A stretch of 64,000 bases of DNA from Drosophila pseudoobscura (lineage: Eukaryota; Arthropoda; Insecta; Diptera; Drosophilidae), in contig NC_046680.1 in assembly GCF_009870125.1 (NCBI RefSeq), forward strand, positions 7,998,001 to 8,062,000, given 5' to 3'. Within the stretch, counting starts at the first letter, position 1; each line of letters starts with the position of its first letter. The notes beneath the pieces were generated by a model. That model did not search any database and was not told the origin of the DNA. It worked only from the letters and a program-made list of their open reading frames with translations. The position numbers were made by a program, and so were the translations under genes. Positions 12,404 through 24,869 of the stretch are shown in pieces.

Positions 12404-15400
12404 ATGGACAGCTATCAATGGAAGCCAGCACTCACGATATACGGATTCATCCTTCTGCTGCTGTTAGCATGGACCCAGGCGCAGACTGATCAGCCGAGTA
12501 CCTTCGACGATCAGGAGTTGGCCGACAGTGAGTGTTCGGTATGCTGCAGTATCCTAACAGTATCTAACATTCCGATGTGGCTCGTTCCAGAGGTGGAAAT
12601 CAATATTGTCTCGACGGCTTACACACTCAGCTTCAGCATCGCCGTTGGGGACACAGACTATACCATCGAGGGCATTACTTGCCGCAACGGAAGCGGGAAG
12701 GAGACCAAGGCGAACGAGGCCAATGTGTGGTAAGCAGAGATCGAGCAGAGGGAGATGAGGTCCTCAAGCCGATACTGGCATGTTTTCCCTTGCAGCGAGA
12801 GTCTCGATCCATGCACCTTCTACACGTGTGTAGTCGTACTGCGGCCCATCGACAACAACCCGCCGACCCCTGACCAGACGATCTATGCCTACACCGAGTA
12901 CAAACGTGAGAGACCAGTCCGATGGCTTCAGACATGTCCTGATCCTCATGCCCTCCTGCATTTCCTCAATTTCAGAACCCAGGACGGAAGTGACAAACGT
13001 GCAGCCCACCGCCAACACCATCAAAGTCACCTGGCAGACGAACGACCGCGCCTGTGTCGAGGCCTTCGAGATCACGGCCAAGGCGTCCGAGTACTCCTAC
13101 ACGACGCAGCAGCTGAGCGAGAAGAGCACCTACACCTTCAAGGACGTCTATGCCTGCCTGGCCCACACCATCACCTTGATGACGCGCAACAATGCTAGTG
13201 TCGTGGTGGACACAAGCTCGACCGAGGTGGAGACGCTCTACTCGGAGCCAGGCGACCTCTCACTGAACATCACTAACTTGGCCAACGGCATAACGCTCAT
13301 CAAATGGTCGGATCCCACGGAAAAGCACTGCATCGCCAACTACACTTTCAAGTGGAAGCGAGACGACTGCGTGCAGGAGAACGACCAGCAGCCGGAGGAG
13401 ACGACCACGGATCTGCCAAGCACCATGACCACATTCGATACGGATTATGACATGGAGACAAGCGAGCCAGCAGAACCAGTAGAACCAGCAGAACCACCCG
13501 AACAAGGGAACAGAGGTAAGTGTTTGTTGGGGTATTGGACACAGAGTACCTACACCTACAATTTCTTATCGGATATTCCTCTGGACCCAGTTGAGTGCGA
13601 GTGGAGTGACAATTCCGATAATTCCAAGCTGAGAGAGTATCAGCTCACCGATTTGCAAGGATGCGAGCCGCATACTTTCGAGATCTACATCAATCAGAAC
13701 GAAACATCCAAGGCATCCCAGCAGTTTACATCCGCCGAAAAGAGTAAGTTGCCGCCAAGGAATCACCCACCCCAGCTCCTGATCATTCTTCTCTAGCGGC
13801 CAGCGCTGTCTCCGACCCCGTTCACAGCAATAACTTGACAGAACTTCGGTGGATGTGGTCCCAGCCCCAGAATCATCCCAAGTGTGTGGCCAACTATAGC
13901 GTGCAGCTGACGGGACCCACACAACGACTCAACGAGACACTTGAGGTGGTGACTGAGGAAATGGTGGCGGTCTTCGATAACCTCGATCCGTGTGGCGTCT
14001 ATATCGTGGAAATTGTGCCGGTGATGCTGAACGGAAGCTCCGGTGCCATGTATCAGTCGGAGGCCACCGTCAGCGAAGATCGTAAGTCGATGATTGTGAT
14101 AACGAAGAACTCTCGATTAACCGTTTTCGGTTAGGGCCCTCGCAGATCCTGGAACCCGTCGTCCTGCCCGGCTCGTACTCTCTGGAGATAAGCTGGCAGA
14201 CGCCCGCATATGCGAACTTGTGCATCGACGGGTACCGCCTCTCCGGCTGGATGGAGGACAACAAAGAGGTGCTCAGTGCGACCACCAAGAACACGTCCGT
14301 GACCTTCAACGATGGCCTGCTGGCCTGCCAGATGTACACCATACAGGTGATACCCTATACCCGGGAGAATCTGGACGGGGATCTGCGACAGGAGGTGGTG
14401 GAGACAACGGCTGCCGTAGTGAACTCTGATAAGGTGAGAGATCTATAGAGACTTGACTCTGAGACCGACTCTGACTGTGTTTGATCCCTCTGAATCCGCA
14501 CAGATAACCCTGCAGATGGGGACCAACGGAGCCGCCTCGCACAGCCTGACATTAATTGCCAACAATCAGGACTACAACAACACCTGCCAGACCATCTTCG
14601 CTTTCTTCAACTGCAGCACCACGGCCAAGGTGCGCTACACATATGCGGAGCGGTACGTGGAGGGGTACACAAAGACAGGTATGTGCCAGAATACGGCGCA
14701 GCACCCAGATCCCGCTTTCATCTTCTCATTCCCTGGCTTTGCCACCAGGATTCCAGGCCCAGATCAGCCCACTGTCGCCGAACACCGCCTACTTTTGCGA
14801 CGTGATTCTGTACAATGTGGCAGGATCCTCGAAACTCAAGCGTACCCTGGAGAACACCCACACGCAGAACTACTGTAAGCGATGCAGATGAACACCTTTC
14901 TCTCGATCTCTTGCTAAGTAAATCCATTCGCTTGCAGTTCCCGAGCAGCCAGAGAACGTGAACTTCTCCCAGAGCAGCGTGCAGAGCCTGCTGTTCACCT
15001 GGAATCCGCCCACCTATCTGAACGGCCCCATCAAGTACTACCAGGCCTATCTGATGCGACATGAGCCCGACTACTTTGTGCCCGAGGACTGCCCGGAGGT
15101 CAGCGAGAACCCCAAGTCGGAGACCAAGGGCGATCTGAGCGTCAACTTCACTGAACTGTCGCCGGGCATTCGGTACATGATGCAGGTTGCTGCCCAGAAC
15201 GATTTCGGCATGGGAGAGTATACCTCGCCGATTATTGGCATCACTCTGCCCACGGGTGAGTTAGCCCGGCCTCATTCCACCCACGCGGGCATCTAATGAC
15301 AGCACCCTTTCTTGGCAGTCTCTGAAAAGGTCACCCAACTGGACGTTATTTCCATGGGTCCGTCGCTGGACGCCACTGACACCTACAGCGCCAATGCGAC

Positions 15401-17715
15401 CGTCACCTGGAGGTGGCCCTGCAAGTCCAACGGAGAGATAGAGTCGTTCGTCCTGGACTTCATTGGAAAAAGGACCGCACACGAGAAAGTCGAGTTCAGG
15501 CGCATCATGGTGCCGGAAATAGCTGATCGCAAGGGACGGATGTCCTACACGGAGACGGAAATGAGGCCGGAGTACGACTACACAGTGAATGTGACCGTTA
15601 AAAACAAGGATGTAGACACTCTCAGCGATAGCGCGGTGTCAGGTTGGCAGTCTCCAGCGGGCCGTAAGTATCGAAAGTCTTCTCCTCTTTCTCTCTGATC
15701 GCTCAAACGGCTCTTCAATTATCTCCCCAGTTCCCTCCCGACTGGGCAGCGAAGTTGTGGGTCAAATGCGCGTCAGCGCCAACGAGACAAGTCACCCAAC
15801 GAGATCGGCCATCGTTCGACTGCCGGCGGATATTCAGAGCTCCGAATCGGGCAACATCACCTACATCGCCTTGCTGCTCTCGCAGAAGAAATGTGCTGGA
15901 ACGCCGACGCTGGGCTCCGCCTTGGTCAATGCAGCCTCGTCGTGGCCAGATGTGCAGTCCTATGATACGGCAGGCGCAGACGGCTCTGTGGACTGCGTCT
16001 TTCAGTATCAGACGACGGAAGAACGCTGGAACCCGACCGCAGGCAGCAGAGAAAGGGGCTCCGACGACGAAATCATCTTCACCATCGGCGAGGACAAGTG
16101 TCCGAATGGCAAGCGGTACTGCAATGGGCCGCTCCTGGCAGACACGCAGTACCACATGGTGGTGCGTCTGTTCACCAAGTCGGGATACCGCGACGCGGCC
16201 CTGCTGGAGTTCAAGACGGATGCGGCCATCAAGGTGACACTGATCCTGATCAGCGTCTGTTCCTGTCTGATTCTGGCCTTTGTGCTGGGACTCGCAGTGC
16301 TCTGGGTGCGCAAGCGTATAGCCTGGTAGGTGCCTGCCTGATGCACGACAACCAGAATCTGATTCGTTTTTTCTCTACAGGCATCGTGACTCTGGTCAGG
16401 GCATTGAGGATCCTTTTGGCAACGTGATCGCGAAGAACTTTGCCATTTTCTACGCAGAGGTGGCCAAGCCGGAGAAGTTGACCCGCGAGTTCAAGGAGAT
16501 AACCGTAGTGGCCCTGGAGCTGAGCTACTCGGCCTCCGAGCTGGGCTGCCACAAGAATCGCTATGCGGACATTTATCCATGTGAGTGAGGATCGCTATCC
16601 CCTTTGGGCTTAGAGCTTAAAGGTTCTTAAAACCGAATTTGATTTCTATTCAACAGATGACAAGAATCGCGTTATCCTGGACATAGATGCGGAGGGATCG
16701 GACTATATCAATGCCTCCTTCATAGATGTAAGTGCTTGGTTTTGTGCCCTAGTATTTGCTGTCACCTAACCCACAATTGCATAGGGACACACCCGCAAGA
16801 AGGAGTACATTGCCACCCAGGGACCGAAGCCGGAGAGCCTCATGGACTTTTGGCGCATGATTCTCCAGTACAACGTTCGAATCATTGTCCAGGTGACCCA
16901 GTTCCGAGAAGGCAATACGGTGAGCTCCAATCTAAATCGTATTCAAATCGAATTGAAACATAAATCGAATCCAAAAACAGATAAAATGCCACGAATACTT
17001 CCCGTACAACATGCGCGGACTGACGGTGACCGTCAAGTGCAAGGAGTACTTTGAGCTCTACGATCGGACCGAGCTAACGGTGGTGCACGATAAGTACGGT
17101 CTGAAGGAGAAGGTCGTGCACTTATACTTTAAGAAGTGGCCCGATCACGGCTGTCCCGAGAATCCCATGCACCTGATTGCCTTCGTTAAGAAGGTCAAGT
17201 CGGAGCGACGTCCCAGCTATTCACCCATCGTCGTTCATTGCAGTGCGGGCGTGGGCAGGACCGGGACCTTCATTGGTCTCGACTTGATTATGCAGCGCTT
17301 GAAGAGCGAGTCGAAAATCAACATATTTGAAACGGTCAAGAAGCTGCGCTTCCAGGTATGTCGTCTATTTCTTCTGATGTGATCCGAGAGCGTTTTTCTC
17401 CATGCCAATCCGTTTCAGCGCATGAAAATGGTGCAGACGCAGCAGCAGTACACATTCCTTTATGCCTGCACCTATGAGCTGGTGAAGCACAAGATTCCGC
17501 GGGCACGCAAGCTCGAAGGCCGTCCAAAGTCGGCAACGGCGACCAAAAAGGTGAGCTTCCCCGAAGTTTCTGCCGGGAATGTAGTTGCCTCAGCTCCTAG
17601 CGCCGATCCAGAGAACGGTGTATCCACCTTGCAGCTACCGGCTCGATTCTCTGGCCTGCAGAGGAGCAGTCAGCACTTTGGGAAAGACGACATGAGCAGC
17701 AGCAGCAATATGTGA
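12404..17715 (+). CDS. Ptp52F: Receptor protein tyrosine phosphatase Ptp52F
   Basis: A type I receptor tyrosine phosphatase that acts in axon guidance and midgut remodelling. Seventeen exons: 12404-12527, 12591-12729, 12796-12905, 12976-13515, 13591-13743, 13797-14081, 14135-14433, 14504-14678, 14749-14874, 14938-15255, 15319-15663, 15731-16325, 16381-16580, 16657-16727, 16785-16919, 16981-17355 and 17419-17715. They total 4287 nt (1428 aa). A signal peptide (ILLLLLAWTQAQ) is followed by an ectodomain of fibronectin III repeats rich in N-glycosylation sites. There is one membrane helix near residues 1043-1066 and a single cytoplasmic phosphatase domain. WPDHG (Asp near 1260) and HCSAGVGRTG (Cys near 1292) are intact, so it should be catalytically active. 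A proline- and glutamate-rich linker with PAEPVEPAEPPE lies in exon 4. An AATAAA follows at about 17833. Confidence 0.97.
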
Positions 17716-17994
17716 CCTGAAAGTGATCGTCATTTGTGTATTTATTGAAATTGTATTAAACGAGTATAACTTAGCAGCACTAATAGCCAAAGAAATGCGT
17801 CTAAAGCAAACACACACTTTATATAAAATGATAATAAATAAAAATGTACAATGTTACAAATTGATTGGTTCACGTTCTCGTATTTATTTGAATTTTAAAT
17901 ATTGAACTGTTTGCGGCCGGCAAGAGTAGAGCGAGACAACTATATTATCATTTTGTTGTTTCATATGGACGTTTTGCAGCACTGTCCTGACCAA

Positions 17995-18005
17995 AACAGC
18001 TGATT
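17995..18005 (+). promoter_or_regulatory. E-box core promoter motif (AACAGCTGATT) upstream of YJU2 gene
   Basis: AACAGCTGATT matches the Drosophila core-promoter E-box element (AWCAGCTGWT). It lies 64 bp upstream of the YJU2 start codon, a plausible position for a TATA-less housekeeping promoter. Confidence 0.5.
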
Positions 18006-18068
18006 AAAGTCCGAAATATAAAAAGAAATTAAACATTTTTATTTACCGCGTCGTTTAACTTTTACAAA

Positions 18069-19148
18069 ATGTCTGAGCGAAAGGTTCTTAATGTAAGTCC
18101 TAAATACATTAATGGTACAGTGTTAAGGTCACGACTAATTCCAATGCATTGCAGAAATACTATCCCCCGGACTTCGATCCGTCGAAGATTCCGCGGATGA
18201 AATTGGCCAAAAACCGTCAATACACCGTTCGACTAATGGCCCCGTTCAATATGCGATGTGTGACCTGCGGCGAGTACATCTACAAGGGAAAGAAGTTTAA
18301 TGCGCGCAAGGAGGATGTGGAGCACGAGACGTACCTGGGCATACGCATCTACAGGTTCTACATCAAGTGCACCCGATGTCTGCAGGAGATCTCATTCAAA
18401 ACAGATCCGCAGAACACCGACTACGAGATCGAGGCGGGAGCCACGCGGAATTTCATGGCCCTAAAGCTGGCCGAAGAGCAGGCCCGTCGCGAGCTGCAAG
18501 AGGAACGCGAGGAGGAAGCGAATAATCCCATGAAAATGCTCGAGAATCGCACCGAGCAGTCGCGCAATGAAATTGAAATGCTGGAGAGTCTCGAGGAGCT
18601 GCGCGACCTGAACCGACGACAGCAGACCGTAGACTACACAACAATGCTGCAGCAATATAATACGGGGGAAACGGAGAGAGAACGCTTGGAGCGCGAGGAG
18701 CGAGAGGATGAGGAGTTTATCAAGTGAGTGCTCCACTTAAACTTGCCAATTGAGACTCTATATTTTTCTATTCCGTTTCAGATCTGTAAACTTTAAAAGC
18801 AAGCCCGAGGGTGGCACTCGAATAGTAGCCGAAGAAATCATTGAAGAGGTCAAAGAGGAGGCTGTGGACCTCCTGCCAGCCCCCCCGCCGGCTAAATTAG
18901 CCAAACCCATTTGCCCTCTTCCTGCGGCCGCATCCACAAGCAAAGTTTTGGCCGCTCAGCCTTTGGTTAAACGTAAAACCCCCTTGGTGCTGGTCAAGCC
19001 CAAGGCAGCAGCAACGACTAAGCCGACAGCAACCTCAACTACAGCAACGGATATTCCAAAGGCAGCTGAAGTTCCAAAGACCCCAGCTCCAGCAGCGGGT
19101 CTATCCCTTCTAGCCGCCTATAGCGATAGCTCAGAGGATTCCACCTGA
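18069..19148 (+). CDS. CG8435: Pre-mRNA splicing factor YJU2 / CCDC94 homologue
   Basis: YJU2 joins the activated spliceosome with the Prp19-related complex and promotes the first splicing step. Exons are 18069-18092, 18155-18723 and 18782-19148, total 960 nt (319 aa). The start is [17 protein letters not shown], and the N-terminal half holds the family's CxxC pairs, [19 protein letters not shown] and [15 protein letters not shown], which bind zinc. The middle is a charged coiled coil with many Glu and Arg residues, and the tail is rich in Ala, Pro, Lys and Thr. The eight-codon first exon is typical of an intron placed near a start codon. The gene follows Ptp52F by about 350 bp on the same strand. 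Confidence 0.93.
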
Positions 19149-19983
19149 CACAGCATTTTACTGATCTTGTTTTTACCAATTCCAAGAAAAATAAGCGTCC
19201 TGCATCCTTTTGCCAGTAAAAACTCATAAAATCTATATAGTATGTATGTTTTTATATACTTTGAATAATGCATCATTTAATTAACATCCGGCTTCAATTT
19301 AATCCAATTTTAATCCAATGATTTCGTCAAGGCCAATCAATCATAAGTCAAATAAATTTCAATTTCAAACAAATAGTACGAGTAGATTATCCATTATCAA
19401 AATATCCATCGATGGTACCCACTCTACTGAACTCCATTTCGTGGACCGTTGTGTTGGGTGTGGATAGACTTACAAAATTACTTGTGGTTTAGTTAGAGCT
19501 AAACTATGGGCTATTTACAGAATGAATAATGTGAGTGTGTGTGTGTTTTATGTTACGCTTAAAACTCGGGCAATCAAAATAATAAATAATATCACAAGCG
19601 AAACAAAATTATAAAATACACGATGGGTATGTCCTAGGCATACGGTACGGCTGGCTATACAGGTGATTATCAATAAGGATTAGTTATAGTAGGTATAATA
19701 GTAAATCCATTTAAATGATTCATTTCATAAATTACGAAGACACTGGTATTTTTCTATAGCTGTCATACATAGAATAGCAATCAATAGCATAGGCAATAGA
19801 TAAGGCCTCCTCTCTCTGGTTCTCTCTCCTCCATGGGAGTGCGATTAAACATTACAAATTACGGTTTAAACAGTCTTTGTTCATTTTGGGGTGTGGCGGG
19901 TCACGGTGGGGCAGCCACAGGCAGCCACTTGTTTTTTTTTTGGTATATATTTTCCTGCTTTCTTAATTTGGTTTAGCCTTCTC

Positions 19984-22900
19984 TTAGATATCCACTGTGG
20001 TGGCCTGCTGAATGGCGTTGTAAGTGCTGGCGGCACTGCCACTGACACCGGCACCAGCACCGGCGCTGCATTTACGAGGAAGCACTTTAGGTGCTGCACC
20101 TGCCACACCACCACCACCACCCGCACCTGCACCACCGCCCCCATCGTAGTTGTGATTGTTGTTTTGCAGGAAATGCTGCTGCTCGGCGTCGGCCACCGAA
20201 TGATTCAGCTCATACAGCTCCAAGTCGTCGTACTCTGAGATGCCCAGAGCTCGTGTGGGAGCATATTGCAGATCATTGTCTCCATCTTCTTCGTCATCTG
20301 TGTGCGGGTGATTCTTATGCCTGGTGCTCATGGCCATGGCAAAGTCCTCCAGGCTGCGCTTGACTGCCGCATCCGAGCCAGTACCCGAATCCTTGCTGGA
20401 CAGATGATCCTGCTGTGCCTCTAAGTCGGTTTGCTGCAGATAGCTGAGCGTTAGACCCTGCTCCAGGCAGCGTTGCTCATACGAAGGCGTTGTGGTCACA
20501 ATAAGTCGACTGTGAGCCCCCCCCTGGCTATCGCCGCATCCCAGATCTGCGAGACTGCGCGGTCGCAGTTGCGTTGGCTGCTGCTGGGAAGGAATACCAT
20601 CTAGAACAAGCTGGGACTGGTGGGGCCTCAGCATGGTGCGATTCAACGTGGTCAAATGGGTTTGATCCTTGTCCAGAGTGGAGTGCTGACTGGCGTGGGT
20701 GCGCGCTGCCAGCCGTTCGGCAGCAAGGCTCAGCAGGAACTTTCGCTTCTGGTAGCGCAGGGTGCACCAAATGATGCAGCAATCGACCAGGACGCAGGTC
20801 ACAGTCAGCAGGACTATACCCAGCAGCAGAACATCCCAATTGAGATTCTCCTTGACCACCACCAGCTCCGACTGCAGGGTGAGAGTGCGCGAATTGTCAG
20901 TAATCTCGCAGCGATAGTGTCCCGCATCATTCGATTGGGCGTTCAGAATCACGAGCAGTTCCTTGCTGCTCGTAAAGTAGTAGCGCTCTCCTTCCGCCGT
21001 CGTTGGTGAGATGTGGATCGGCTTGTTCTCCTTAAACCATTCGCGGTGGGGATGCTCCAGCTCCAGCTCTGCGTTCGCTGCCTCACTGAGACACTCAAGC
21101 ACACACGTGCGCCCGACAACCACCTCCTGATGCACCAGGGGGATGGTAGGCTGTGGCTTGTCTATAGAAGGGAAAGAAACATCACTAGGAGCCCCAAAAG
21201 CAGATGCTTTGCCACACGTACCGTTCACCATCAGCGTGGCGTTCACCTTGATCTCGCCAGCAGCGCTCTCCGCCGTGCACGTGTAGATGCCCGAGTCGCT
21301 GGGCTTGGCGTTGGTTATGAGGAAGGCGTTTTCCTCGCGTATAACTTGAAGGCGACGCTCGGTAGCCGCTGGGAAATCAGTGGCCCCAAACTTTTGCAGA
21401 GCTATCTCCGGCATGGGGTCTCCACTGGCGGAGCACACAAGTCTGGCTGTTTCGCCGGCATCCAGTGTGAGGTTGGAAGGCACGTGCATAAAACTGGGAT
21501 GAACTTTTGAAGAGAGAACATTACGATTATTGTGAGTGAAACCGATACGATCAATGTGGCATGTGGTACTTACTTCCTATGGATATCTTGAACTTTTGCG
21601 CATAGGTCGTCCCAAAGGCATTGGAGACCACACACTGAAAGCGTCCTGCACTCTCGTAGGTCACATTGGTCAGCCGTAGATATCCATAGATGCTCGTCTG
21701 GTTGGTGCTCTGGTCGTGATGGATTTGTGTCTCTGTGCTGGCTCCATCGTGCAGGGCCCCTGGACGCTCCTGGATGTGCTGATTGTCGTGGCGCCACTTG
21801 ATCTTCAGCTCATCGGCGGCCGCCAGTGAGGCGGCTGTGGGAGAGCTGGCAATGCATTCCAATGTGATGTTGGCACCCTTCACGGCCAACATATTGTCCG
21901 GCTCCTGTTTAAGCTTTGGTTTCGGCGAGTCAGCTAGGGAAATTTTAGCTTTAGATTATTGGATTCAGTGAAAAGGCAATGAGTCTAGGCATCTACTCAC
22001 CACATATCAGCTCCGAGTTGGTCAGTGTGAGCAGTTGACGATCCAGCAGATGCTCGGGATAGCCACAGACCACGTTTGCCAGTAACTGGGGGGCCTGCAT
22101 GGCAAAGTGACTCTGTAGCCACTGACGGAACCAAATGAGCTCGCAGTCGCAAATGAAGTTCAGGGACTTGAAGATCAACTTCTGCAGTCGGAGCATGTGC
22201 TCGAACGCATTCGGCTGTATGCTGGCGAGAGCATTCGAGCCTAGATTCAGCAGCTCCAAGTTATTAAGGCCACTGAGGGCTTTGCCACTGATCTGTTTCA
22301 AATTATTGCCGTGCAGATCGAGGCGTCGCAGCTTGCGCAGGGCCTTGAACGGTGCAACGGCACTTTGATCCTCAATGATCCAGGACAGACGATTGCGACG
22401 TAAATTTAATTCCTCTAGATTCTTGACGCAATCGAAGGTGTTTTCCTGTAGATACTGCAGCTTGTTGTGGGCCAAATTGAGCTGCTTCAATCGCTGCAAG
22501 CAGTCCAAATGCTGCGGCTTGAACTCGCTGATGGAGTTGTGCGACAGATCGAGGGACTCCAGAGACTGAGTAAACTCCCAAGTGTCCAGCTCGATGCGGG
22601 AGATGGAGTTGTTCGACAGCGAGAGGTGGTGCAGCTTTGTCAGGTTGAAAAGGCCCTGCCGGGAGAGCGAACTGATTTGGTTGTGATCCAGCTCGATGCT
22701 CTCAATGTTCCGCATGACATAGAAGACGCCGTCCTGCAGCGATCGGATTTGGTTTGACTTTAGCTGAAGCCTCTGCAGCGATAGAAGACCCCGAAACGTG
22801 GACCAGTTAATCTCCAGATGATTGTAGCTAAGTGCGCTGCAAAATACGTGAATCAGATAGTTAAAATCTTGGGGAAATCATAATTCATCAGCGTCATCAG

Positions 22901-24705
22901 CTTACAGCTTCTTCAAACGGTTAAGATTCTTGAACACGCCCACCGGCAAGCTGTTCAAGCGATTGTTGTTCAGCTCTAGGTCCGTCAGGTTGTTCAATGC
23001 CGCAAACGAGTGCTCATCCACATTGGCTATCTCATTCCAGTTCAGTATTCTACAAAAGGAAATGAGTTACGGACTGCTTTCACTGCTGGTACACTCCTTG
23101 GACACTCACAAGTGCGCCAGGCGCGTTGACTTGGGAAAAGAGTTGGCCTCGATGCTGTGCAGCTGATTCCAGGACAAATCCAGGGTCTTGAGCATGGGCA
23201 GTACTGCCAGAGCCTCGCTGGAGATGCTTCGTATGCGATTGTTGGCCAATATCAAGTGCTTGAGTCCAGTCAGCCCCGTGAACTTGGGTATCACCTCCAG
23301 CAAGTTGCGTTTCAGTGTTCTGAACGAGAGAGCGATTAAGGTTAGTGAACACTCTAATAAATAGAGAGTAATTGCGAGAGTAAACACTTACACCTTCACC
23401 AGATTCGACAGATTTCGTATCTCCAGGACGGTCGTGTCGTTCAGCTTGTTATTCGCCAGATGCCTGGGAAGCGGGAATAGAGATAGAACTTAATTGATTG
23501 CATTTTTGCGAAAATCCCCGGCTTGACGAATGCACTTCAATTACGCCATAATTATCGATGCGTGGCAGCCGATAAGAAACGAACGAAACAGCTTTTGCAT
23601 AATTTTGCCATGCATTAAATTGATTAAAAGCGCGACGATAAAATCGCAACCCCCACCCGAAAAAATGTGAAAAATGGGAACAAATTTCGTGGCGAGGGTT
23701 GTTCCACACACTCCAATTTATGCTGTTGGGGGTGGTGTTTGTCGTTTCATCCCCCCTACGTGGCATAGATAATAATACTTACAGAGTCTGCACATGGTTG
23801 GGCAGGGCGGGCACCCTCTCCAGATGCAGCTTATCGCAGTCGAACAGGATATTCTGGCACTTGCACTCCTTGGGGCAGTTGATGTTGTTGTGGTTCGCAT
23901 TGGACGCTGCCGCGGCGGCGGCCAGCTCCTTCTCCGCCTGCTCGTACTGATCGCCATCGTCCGCCACGAATCCGTTGGTCTCCAGCGAAGCGAATTGAAT
24001 GGACGAGAGCTGCTGTGGAGATGTGGCTGATGCGGCCAGTGGGACATGCAGTGCGGCCAGATCATCATCATCCATGTCCACGTCTCCATCGGCTTCGTCC
24101 TCGTGCAGCGAGAGGAAGTGCTGGCGGGACGAGGCGAGGCCGGGATTGGTGTAGTCACCTCCTCCTCTCGCTCCTGCGCCTGCACCATTCTTGGCCAGCA
24201 TGGCAAAGAGCTGTTGCTGCGGCAACTGGTTATTGTAGGAGGCTCCGCCCGACTTCAGGAAGGCACTCAACGGCGATGCCGCGCCCAATCCACCAGCGGA
24301 TGCTGTCGAAGGCGGCCCCGACGCCGATGCTGGCGCCTGTGCGGAGCTTTGACAAATTGTGCTCGCTGTTATCAGTAGAATGTACGTAATTAGCAGTAAT
24401 TTATTGATTTTATTGAAATCATTGGTTGTAGAATAATTGCAATTATCATTATTGCGACTCGTTGTTGCTGTTTCCCTTGCTCTTTCTGCTGTTGCTTCTG
24501 CTTCAACGTCGTCATTGGCATTGTCGTTGTGTTTGAAACGTCTGCGGCGTCGTCGCCACTTCGTGCCCAGCAGCAGCGAAGCGAGGCCTGACAATATCAG
24601 CTTCCCACTGCCACTGCCTCGGCCACTGCTTGTGGCATTGTTGTCGAATACACTCCAGTTCTCCTGCTGCTGTTCTACTCCATATTTAATGGCCGAAACG
24701 TCCAT
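19984..24705 (-). CDS. lbk: lambik (LRIG-like), LRR-Ig transmembrane protein
   Basis: LRIG proteins are single-span receptors that modulate receptor kinase and BMP signalling. Exons: 23783-24705, 23392-23463, 23110-23319, 22906-23049, 22001-22836, 21574-21933, 21222-21503 and 19984-21161, total 4005 nt (1334 aa). The N-terminal 100 residues are low-complexity with a WRRRRRRF run, followed by a hydrophobic signal-like segment (about 102-117). After an LRRNT (CPKECKCQNILFDC) come many leucine-rich repeats, a cysteine-rich cap, three Ig domains, a membrane helix near 1052-1073 and about 260 cytoplasmic residues. The reading frame is open back to a GTG at 24801, but the first ATG after the upstream in-frame TAA is at 24705, which I chose. 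A good 3' splice site lies at 24870, so the 5'UTR continues in a distant exon. Confidence 0.93.
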
Positions 24706-24869
24706 TCTGCTGTGGTTTCTATTAAATTCGTCAATTTCCAAATGGGAGGCCACATTCAAAGAGCCGTTATTCCTGCGAATGTCACTCGGCGACGCTGGCA
24801 CGGACCAGTGTTGCGAAGCATCGTCGGTTGTCCGAGTGCTGCCGAGTTATCCCTCGCATGATGTCGTCG

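Noticed and set aside
15755-16237. 160-aa ORF in another frame
   Set aside because: Out-of-frame overlap of Ptp52F exon 12, whose frame is fixed by splice phases and the membrane helix.
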